The notes below the pieces were generated by a model. The model searched no databases. It had not been told where the DNA came from and was given only the letters and a program-made list of their open reading frames with translations. Below, one piece after another: positions 39,722-51,000 of a DNA stretch of 64,000 nucleotides. This DNA comes from Glandiceps talaboti (lineage: Eukaryota > Hemichordata > Enteropneusta > Spengelidae). The position numbers were made by a program, and so were the translations under genes. Location of the stretch: contig NC_135569.1 of NCBI RefSeq assembly GCF_964340395.1, positions 277,501 to 341,500 of the forward strand. Direction: 5' to 3'. Position 1 is the stretch's first letter. Each line of letters begins with the position of its first letter.

Positions 39722-42086
39722 TTTGAGTCTACCTTGTCTTGAGTTTGTGTTTGAATCTATCTTGTCTCATCCAAAGTGATGTCGATTTAATTAATTAAGT
39801 TCACACTGAGTTAAATGTATCACTTTATATGTGCATATGCTGTAATTGTATTTTATCCGTAGCAAACACCTTGCACAAGATGTGAAAGACATTGTGTCAC
39901 CTAATTTTAAGACTACACTCTCTTAATTTTGGAAGTCAAATCTGTGAGACGACAGCTGTCAGCGGTACAATCAGACCCAGAGCTGTTGCTGGGTTGGATA
40001 TAGTACACAATACACATATAAATTTTATATATGATAGAATAATACTTCACCAAAGACTTGGCTATCTGACACAACATACAGGCATTTCAGATGTTCTGGC
40101 CAAAGATATTGTGAACCTTGATAGCCAAGTCACTGGGATATAATAAAACAAGATATAACAATGGATGGCATTTTGACATATTTGCATAGATAGATATATT
40201 GTTCAGTACTGTTAGCATACACCTGATGCATGTGTACTGATCACCAAGGATTGCTAAAGTCACAAAATACAAAATTAAAACACTGAAATAGTTATTCTTG
40301 GAGAAAGTACTCACTACTGAAGGGTGAGTTTGACACAAACTGTCAATATTGTGCGTCACACTTCTTTATTTCTGTCCAAGCATCTTATGAGTTCTTGAAC
40401 ATTGTGAATAAAAAAATTCTGAAATTTCAGTAAAGGGCGTCTTGTGTATGTTCAATATTTGCAAGTTATGTCATTAATGGTGGTCGAACATGCTTCAAGA
40501 CAAATTCAAAGTTAGTTCTTAAATTTTGCCAGATGAAAGGTTGGTTCTGAATCTTTTGAAATGGTAAAAGTAATTTGGGGTTTCACTGTCTTGTTTCAAG
40601 GAAATACAATGTAGTCAGTCTTTATTTTCTCATAGCATTCACACTGTATTGGCGGCCATATTGGATTCTAAAATAACTGAATTTTTACAGCATTTTGACC
40701 TCTATTATTTCAACAGTTTATATGATGACCCTCAGGGTTTTTTTTTATTTTAGCTGAGAATAGGTTAGAGTTTTCTGGTAGCAACAAATAACAGCAAAAG
40801 TTTAAAGTGTTTATTTCCACAGAGAGATGCACTGCAAGTCAAACTTCAGATACTGATAACAACAGTGTATTATATGTTATTAAATAGTCATTCTTCTTGG
40901 ATCAAAATCTGGTATTCTGGCTTTGTGGTTTTGGTTATAAAGCGAATGTGAAATTATACGACAGGGGAAGTGGAGTTAAATAAAAGTTTATTCCTTGATG
41001 TCATAACTTAAAGGGCTGTGCTGATAAATAATACACTATACTGTGCACTGACAGACATGGCATGTGAAATACAATGTATTTTGTTTGTCAACACTGATTT
41101 TTTTCGTAGACTGATGTCATCTCTTGTTGTCTCCATCAAAGACATTTTCAAAGGCCTGGCTACCTCTGATACAATGCTAGGCTGCCCAGATGGAAGCAAA
41201 CATGAATTAAGTGCTGAATATTGGTTGTAATAACAATAATGAATACAGAAATGATTGACTAGTTTTGCACCTCACTGAGCTTTTTTAAAGAAATTTAAAA
41301 TCACCATATATCTATTTTGATTAACCAATTATTATTCCAAAGTTGTATATTTGATAATATATACATATAACACAGGTATCATGTTTATTCATTCTCTAGA
41401 TATTGCTTATTCTGATTATTGTTTACCCCACCCCCACACCACCCATTATTGTGATGGCTATACCCCTCCTCCACCAAAATTTGGAATCAATATAACTATA
41501 TGTAAAAAATAATGTTGTAAATTTCTTACTCAACAAGTACTATAATGAAAATCAAGTAACTTACAACTGTTACATATTGTGTATATGAATGTGTTTTTAA
41601 CACTATATGCATATTGAATAGTGTTTTTTTTATACATAGGCTGTAAGGTATGGTGTGACAGGGCGCCCTCGTTGTCAGCCAACTCCTTGGCCTATAATGG
41701 TAAAATCAATGTATCTCTGTTTTCTATAATAAACCAAAGTAAGTTAAGGGTGCTATGACATGTACATGTAAGCAAACAATAAAAACAAAGAGAACAATAA
41801 ACCTGCTGTGCAATATAGACTGAAATGCAAGGAATTGCAAGTAATGTTGGGACACCTTGCTATCATAGTGATGGGTACTCTTAACATCCCTAACCCTAAA
41901 TGTTACATGTTTCCCTCATTTTGTTTGGGTTACAAACAGGCTAGGACACAACATATATATTGGACTCAATGCTCTCCAGCTCTGCCAAAGCATAATACAA
42001 TTATGCAAAGTGAAGAAAACAATAAAATTTGAAAAGACGAGTTGCCAGTTCAGTGCAGGGTGTACGACTTAAAATAATTGTATAGA

Positions 42087-42187
42087 TCTATAACTATATA
42101 GAAGCTAAAATCTATAACTATATAGAAGCTAAAATCTATAACTATATAGAAGCTAAAATCTATAACTATATATATATAATCTAAAAT
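42087..42187. repeat. 24-bp tandem repeat, 4 copies
   Basis: Copies of TCTATAACTATATAGAAGCT plus AAAA. Confidence 0.92.
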
Positions 42188-43261
42188 CTGTATAAAATGC
42201 TTAGCAAGCACAATCTATGCAATATAGTGTAATATTTCTATATCTGGAAGTAAATGCAATGGAATTATTATAAATTTCATCATGCAAATAAGATCCTTGT
42301 GGGTGGGTTAGACATCTTATTTGGGTTTCCCCACTACAGACATTTTAATTCAAAATGATAAAATTGATATATATCTATTCTAAGGTACTTCAACTTCAAC
42401 TATCAACTACATACAATATGGAATACAAAATACACCCTTATTCAGGTATATGCTTTGTCTTGGAAATGCACATATGTTAAATTACTGCAATTACAGAAAT
42501 ATTTATCAGTGCTAATATAGATGAGAATTAGCTACTCATTTTGTATTCATTTTGAATCAAAACAAAGGTTTGCAAAAACGTGAAACAACATAAAGCAATT
42601 CCAATTTGTTTACAAATCACATCTTGTACGTTACAAACACTTGACACTTTTTAATTTTTGGTTGTTGCAATAAATGAACTACAAACATGGACTTGGTGCA
42701 TGTTGTTTCATATCGTTGGGTTTTTAAGTAGAAAAACATAGCAAAGATATTTTATTGATTAGAAATCTGGAATAAATTCCTATCTCGTTCACTTTAAGAA
42801 AAGCTTGTGGGTTTTATCTCGCCATTTATCAGACATTCTTAAACTTTCTTCATGTTGGAAATGCACATAAAAGACTGTAATTGTAAATTTTCATATTCTC
42901 CTCAAAACTATTTTTTGACATTTTAACTACATTTACTATTTTTACCCAAAATTTGGATAACATAGGACCAGCTGGTATAAAAGATTTATATCAAAAACTT
43001 CACTTATTGTTCAGAATACTATTTACAGCTCTGAGCAACTTCACTTTTTCTTTGTATTTCTTGTCTTATTGTCAATGAAATTCAAACACAATTTTTTTAA
43101 TTGTCCTCAAGTTTCCTTCTTCATTCAATATCAAATTTTCAAAAACTTTGTTGTTTTGTTTACAACTTTGTTTATATCAGGTTATAGGGATAAACATGTG
43201 GGTAGGTGAACATGACTAAAACACAATGTACCAAATATAATGATATTAAATAACATTTGTT

Positions 43262-43468
43262 TAAAGGTTCACAGTCTGTAACTTTATGGTTCTTGGTGGT
43301 TACTACTTCTACTTAATGGGACACAGTCTGTAACTTTATGATCTTTGGTGGTTATTTTTGTTTAAAGGGACACAGTCTGTAACTTTATGATCTTTGGTGG
43401 TTACTTTTGTTTAAAGGGTCACAGTTAGTAACTTCATGGTTCTTGGTGGCTACTTTTGGTTAAAAGAC
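43262..43468. repeat. ~49-bp tandem repeat, 4 copies
   Basis: Copies of CACAGTCTGTAACTTTATG plus TTCTTGGTGGTTACTTTTG, diverged from one another. Confidence 0.9.
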
Positions 43469-44815
43469 TGCAATTTTGTTTGCAGATCCTCTTTATGTAT
43501 ACCATCTCTATGGAAAGAGACATGTTTCAGTGTGTGATAACCTTGTTCATTGTTTACACTAACTTTAATCTAGAATGGAGTCGTTATTACAGATGTCGTC
43601 CCTTTAATAATGTACAAATTGGGACATTTATACCAAATCATCTGAGATTCAAATATACATCACTTATAAAAAAAAAGTTCTAAGATGCAGATTTTCTATA
43701 CCAAACCAAAATATACATGAATAGTGGAAGAAATGTTTGACAGTACAATTTCATATATTATTAGAAGGACCAATATATACACATTAAATCAAGGAAGAAA
43801 CTATGCAGACAGTACCAATATATATATATATATATACATACAAATATTTCTTTTTTTAAAGTAATTTTAAAATTAGTACACAAACTCCGTATTTCCATAA
43901 ATAAGATAATAATAAGTGTAGATAGATGGAAGTACCATCACATACATGACTATATCATTCTTAATTTCTAAAAAAAAAATGAAACAATAGTGGTTTTGTA
44001 TTGAGAAAAATATGATAATGCTAACAGCTCACAGATATTTTACAAAGTAATATTCCAACACTTTCATAACTACTGGTAGCTTAAATTGAATTTTGTGCAA
44101 ACCAAAGTTTGGAATTCATTCAAGAGCTACATATGTTATGTGTACATTTGATCAGATTTATTTTTGACCACATGGGACAATAATTGACATGTATCTGTGA
44201 AACACACATTCTCTCCAAACTTCAAAATGCTGTGGGCAGCAAAATAAATGAAAAAGTACTGAAAACGTTCTTTATATAAGACAATCATTTAGTTTATATA
44301 ACATACTATTAATTTTTTCCTATTGAACAAAATCAAGCAAATGCAGAATATTATGTGGTGTTTCACAACAAAGATAATATTTTCAAAGCAGTACTTATAT
44401 TTCTATGCTACATAGCGCCCTCAATTTAGTCACTCGACTTTCTTTTGTTTTTATCACACATGGCTATCAGTATATTATTTGTGTTGGAACTTACATGAAG
44501 TACAGCATATGGTTTCAAAACTGTGTTCAAAACATACCACTTGGGATTCAAGAGTATCTAAAAAGTACTGAACAAATAAGAAATGTCAAAATTCTGGAAA
44601 ACATAAGTGAGTTAAGATAAAATGCTAGTATAATACTCAAAATATATGGGTAAAGACAATTGGGTAGTTCAACATGACACCCCCCACCCCCACCCCTTTC
44701 CCCTAAAAAATCCAACCTAATGTTAACCATCATGAGTTGTATTTATTAAAATAAATCTCATCCATTTAGATGTGTTGTTGATAAGGATATGAACTTTGAC
44801 ATAGGTCAAAGGTTA

Positions 44816-47800
44816 CTATTTACTTCCTTCTTTAGCTGCTAGAATTTCTTGTTCCCATGGTTTCAGAACTCCTCCTCTACTGTATTGTTGTTTCTTCCTT
44901 TCCTTTTCTAATCTTGCAATTCTTTGTTTATCTTCTTCCAGTCTTCTCACCTTCTCTTCCTCATCTCGTTTTGCCCTGAAAGTTACAAATTAGAGATAGT
45001 CAAAATTTATATTGTGAACAAACTTCAACTAAAAACAGCTTTGATGTTGGTGAAGTGATTTTTTGTTTGTGTTGCATCACGATGTGTTGACAAGGTCTGA
45101 CTTCAATGCTGCTTGTATAATGTCAGGGTTTAATTTGGGAGGATCATTTGTAAATGATGTAAATTTCTGTTTGGAAACAAAGGTGGTTTTTTTGTGCATA
45201 TTCCTAGTTAAAAAGTCCATGTTTTCATAGCAAGGGACCCCAAAGATACATCTCAAAGTATCATACAGTGTTAAGTTACACACAATACAGAAATATGTAG
45301 TTAATATTATTATGACAATTATAATTAATATAGTTTACTGTGTGGAGTTAAAATGATTGGATAATTAGAATGGATGACTTGTAATCTGCAGGTTGCACGT
45401 TACAGCCTTGCTGCTGTCGTTTGTTTCTGAATGGCTAAAGTTCTTAGGCAAGATTAGAACCATACTTGTGCCCCAATGAACACAGCTGTATGATTTGTAA
45501 CCTGGTAGGATAGAGTTTGCAGTGTGAATGTTTTAATCCTATGTGCTAATACAGGCTGCAATGGATTGCAAGCTTCTCTGAGAGTTGAGGACGTATAAAG
45601 GGTCATTGTGCTGTTATAGATCTGTACCAGCGGTATTATTTATAAAATGCTTTGAGCACAGTATGGTAAAGTACTATATGAAAACTAACATTATTATTAG
45701 TACAATTTATAATTACTTACTGAGCATAGTGTGGTAAAGTACTATATGAAAACTAACATTATTATTAGTACAATTTATAATTACTCACTGTTCAGCTGCT
45801 TCTTCTTTCTTTCTCAATAGATTAGCTTTCCATGGTGGTAGGTCCTTGAATTTATTTTCCTTTTCTTCAATCTACAAAAACATCAAATAAAGATGGTATT
45901 TGATATTTCAACACTTCACACAGACATTGAACTTGTCATATATTTGTACCTCAGCACAATTATGCTATTAACTTGTGTATTATCTTAAATTTAAAAAAAA
46001 TGAAATTTTCTGATTGACAAGAAACTAACAACTAAACTAAGTTGAATGTATGAGAGCAGAAATAATTTGACCTTTCTAAAGAACATTGCTAGAGGGCGCT
46101 CTTTAACAGAAAGGTCTAAAGCACCATGTGACTTACTAATTTCATAAGAATTTACTAAATTGTAAAAAGAATTTGTCCTCATTTGCCTGAAATTTTAAAC
46201 TGTGAACTCTGACTCTAACTTATACCTTGTGGCTTAAATAGCATGTCTAGGTAATGAAGTGGTGCTGGTAAATCAATCCAAACAATTACTATGAACCAAA
46301 ACAGACCATGCAAAGTATAAATAAAACTAAAACTTGTCAAAGTGTGATTCATTCTGGTAGTAAAATTAGTAAGTAAAGAGAACAAAGAAATAATCTGAAT
46401 CTAGACATGAGACAAAAAGAACTCAGACTATACTTGTAATGCAAATCAAAGGAAGCAGCTTAAACTGCAATCATAAAAAGTACACGTGAGAACAGACAAT
46501 TTAAAGAACAACTCTTTGGGTCTAATGGAAGGGAAAAAGACAAGAAATTGGGAAACATTATACAACTCTATGTTTCTTCAATACAGATATAGATACAAGA
46601 AACTTTATAAAGTATGATTTGGTGATGGAAAATCAAAACATCCATATTATGTTTGATGCATGCAAAAATGAAATAAAAGTACAAATATCAAATATGAAAA
46701 TGCAAAAGACAACATGACAATTTTGTGACAGTGTAACAAACACAGTGTATGTATGCAGAACATTTTAGATTTGTTTGTTTTTTTGTTTTTTTCGTTACCA
46801 TTGTCTCATATAGTTTTCTGACAGCAGGGACAACTTTACCCTCCTCTAGCTGATTATAGAAGAGATAGTGAAGAGGATAGACAGTGAAATATGCATAAAG
46901 TTAGTAGAAGTATATGGTTTATAGTATATATATATATATAGTATATAGTATATACATGTTTCTGTATATACAGACACAGACAATTCACAGGGGTATGCAC
47001 AATGCCAAAATGCTTAAAATCTTTCAAATGATATCCAAATTGTGCATGAGTACTAAAACATAATTTGATACACAGAACTTTTGACAGCAAAAAGTTAGTA
47101 TCGTTCTGGCTGAGGTATACATATTTACAAAATTCAACCAGCAAAAAAGTCAAAGATCTCTCAAAAAGAGTGCCTTCATATGACATTTCCATATCTTGTC
47201 CCTAAGGTACCTTCTCATAGTAACTTAAAACTCTTTTCACTACACTTAGGAGAGAGATGACATGAGACACCTTTTCAATAAACAGCGCCCTCTAGTCGTG
47301 ATTTAAGATAGTTTTAAATGTTACCTCTAGCTCTGCAGAAATATACAACTTTTCAAGTACATTTTGTAAATATATCATGGCTCCCTCTAGTGGTGATCTT
47401 ACATCCAGTGATATTTGATAACTTTGATTTAGAATAGCATGTTATCTTAGTTTTTTCAGTATAATCTAAATCAATTGTGCCTACACTCAATGTGTAGTTG
47501 GGAATATTACAGATCTGTTATAGTGAATGATGCATTAAAAGAAAGGTTGTGACATCATCATTTCATTGGTAAACACCAATTAATCACGGTTGTAGCAATC
47601 AGCCACATAGTTTGTAACCACAAACTATCTTGTCTAAATTACAAAGACTTGTATGCGGCTCTCCAATCATCGCTATGGCAACTACAGATACTCAAGCTGG
47701 CAACTGTGTGTCTTACCTTCTGTTTCTTCATAGCTTCTTGTGCATCCTTTGTGGCTTGTTCTGCAGCTTTCCTGGCCAAAATCTGTCGTTTCCAGTCAGG

Positions 47801-48038
47801 AATGGGTCTACCATTCTCGTCTTCTTTAGGTATTTGTGAGATGACATCATTGGGTTGGTATACTTTACCATTTTCAATGGTTGAATTGCTGACAGTATTT
47901 GTCTACATAATGTTTGAGAATTAAGAACAAAACAATATCACATTAGCCTGATGTGATAACTTTCCTTGATAACATGAGTGCATAGGGTAGCCCTATGGGC
48001 TGTATATGGATGACTGGCACATGTATATGCAAGCATTT

Positions 48039-48075
<37 letters not shown>

Positions 48076-51000
48076 TGGATCTGAGCCATTACTATTGTCT
48101 CCAATGGGCACTGAAAAGGTAACATGTGAAAATGAAAGATTCGTCACTTTTACTCCGACCACTTCATTATTGTAAAACCAGTCCTCTCTGAGCCATGAAT
48201 TACTCCATCCTTAGACTGTGAGTACATTAGTACCTTTTTTGGAACAAACTGTGAGTTGTGTTGTTTATTCTTTAGAACACCTCCAGATCTGATTTCAGCC
48301 AACATATCAGGAGATAGTACTCCTCCTTGTGATGATGCTATAAACAATAAATCAGATGTACCCATTTCAGATTAGGATGAAAATAAAGTTGTCTGACAAA
48401 GCTATAGAAAAAGTTGCTCCGTATAAAAGAATAATCATATGTCATCATTATGGCTCCACTGATAAGATAATACTAATGTGAGAACCTAGGACTGAAACCT
48501 TGGCCTTTAAACCTCTCTTTGGACTCACTTGAGAGACATGAATGAGTGTTTGTTATAGTTTGAAGCAAGTACTCTTCAACTATTGGTTGGGGAATTCTTA
48601 ATTTTTCAAACAATTCTGGAATTACATTTTTTTCTTCAAAAACAGACTACATGGTAAGCTTAGCAAGTGAGAGAGAAGTATATCTTAGAACTAAGTTATG
48701 TACATGTCACTAATATAATAATCAATTACCATAACTTACTGGTACATATTGGTTCTGATATTACAATTTAAATAAGGGTGTGAAAAACAATTGTTGGGCA
48801 GAGTGTATAGTAAAAATTGGTCCTGAATAAAATAACGATACTATGTATATAACCCTTATAGTAATATCAGTAATCTACAAATATGGGATTCAAACAAAGG
48901 TGTATGTATAGGTCATTATCAATATCAAAGTCATAAGTTCATTCATCACATATTATTTCTGATATAAGTAGCCACTTACTTGAAGAAGATGCCATGGACA
49001 TTGTTGAAACTGGACTGGTACTACTCTGTTCGCTAGACTTTCGATCGTCTTCTTTCAGTCGGCTCCAACTGACAGTTGTTAATTGTGGAGGAGGTGGTGG
49101 AGGAGGAGGAGGAGGTGGTGGAGGAGCAATTACAGCTGGTTTTATTGATGGCTTAGTTTCTTCAGTTTTTGTAACTGGGGGTGGTGGAGGTAGAGGTGAG
49201 ATTACTGCATATGTTTTTTCACTTGGTGTGTGCCATGAGGTACGCATTGCTGATTTCTTTGGTGATGCTGATGATGGTGTGTACTCTGACTTCACTGGTT
49301 TGGGTGCGACAACTGGTGGTGATGGTTTCACTTCCTGTGACTGAGGGCGCGCTTGTGGTTTACGTTTCGTCTGTGCTAAAGTACTCATGTACGAGTCCAA
49401 TGCTGGAGGATAGTTCCCATGTGTTGAGTCTACCTCATCATGGGTATTATTTGATACACTGTCAGCTATTGGTGGTGACGGTTGAGAGACTGGGGGTGAT
49501 GACTTGAGTTGTTTTCGTGATGGCGGGGGTGTAGGTGGTCGATATTTGTGTACAACACGTGGTGGAGCAGGGTTTAGCTGTGACCCTGTGGGTTCTGAAA
49601 GCTGATCAAATACTTGCACATAAGCTGGGTCAGATGACAGAGAACTTGAATTGGACACAGTGCTTTCTCTTGTCAAGGGAGGTCTCTTCCATGGATGTAG
49701 CCTACCCTCTCCAGTTTCAGCATCCCTGGATTTATGTGGAGGTGTCCCATAACCATTGGATGTGGATGACCTTGGATTGCCATTCTGGGACTCACCATTC
49801 ATCAGGCGGGGAGGACGGTGTACTTGTATGACATGCTTCACATACACTCCAGCTTCATGACTGCTTGGCAATGTGCTATCATCTGTCTTTGATTTATTTG
49901 GGAAAGACTTTGAACCCTGCAATCATTAGAAAAATAAGATTAGAAATACTGAACTATCAAAATATTTCACTTTTAAAATTAAGAATGTAATCATTGTCTG
50001 TATGTAGTATGTCACACATATAACTGTTAATAATCTACCATAACTATACAAAACTATTAGATCAATCACACTTTTGCATGGCTTCTCTCCATATTTTTTT
50101 GATCATGATCTAAAATGCAGAATACTGAAGTGAAGGAAATGCAAGTTGACAAAACTGCATAATACCAGCAGTTATCATATGTTCAATATCAACATTAGTA
50201 AACTACACGAAAAAAAAAATATTGCCAAAGGATCAAAAGATATATTGTTAATATCTATTTGACTTGTAGTTTTGGGTAAATTGAAGAAACATTAGGTTGT
50301 GAAATGTGACATTTTGAAGATATGGGCATATCTCAGATATTCCATATTTTGAGCTACCTATGTCAGATATAAAGTAATGTTACAGCTAATCAATATTAAA
50401 AATACATCACAATTGCTAGCTTGTACACTATATTGTATGAAATCAAAAAGTTTGCTATATAAAAGCATAGACCCAATGTGGCGGGTCTATGATAAAAGCA
50501 TATCTTATACATTGGAAGACATAGTCCAAAATACTAAATTGCTATATTTGCTATCTAAACAAATCTCTTTCATTTGAAGACAAAGAACCTCCAATACTAA
50601 CATGCATCATACCATACACAAGCCAAGTTAAACAACAAAATATGGAATTTATACTCTAGACTGTCATGACAACACATGTCTACATTACTGGTTCGAAATA
50701 CGAGTCAAACATTCAAAATTGCCATTACTTTCCCAGATTTTTCCTTGATATTACTGGCACTGGTATAATTATGTTATCCTCCAATACATTTCTTCATTCA
50801 GCCAAAAAATACTTGTGACCTAATGGTTGTCACTACTTGTCTAGCGACTTGTAGTGACAAAGGCCCCTTAGGTCACTTGTATTTTCCTTGACTGAATCAA
50901 GAAAAATATTGGGGAATAATATGTAAATGTTAATTTGTTATGAAAAAAGAAAACTGATTTCTGAATTCCTACATACCCGCTTTTCAATCTTATTGAGATA

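Larger units (their letters stand above)
38534..44815. other. Gene-free stretch between the satellite and espin
   Basis: No gene recognised. Contains arrays listed separately (38962, 39532, 42087, 43262). The 83-codon frame at 39892 and others below 95 codons lack recognisable domains. A poly(A) signal for espin (AATAAA, minus) lies at 44747-44742. Confidence 0.5.

Noticed and set aside
39892-40143. 83-codon frame in the gene-free 38-44 kb stretch
   Set aside because: No recognisable motif or homology and length compatible with chance.
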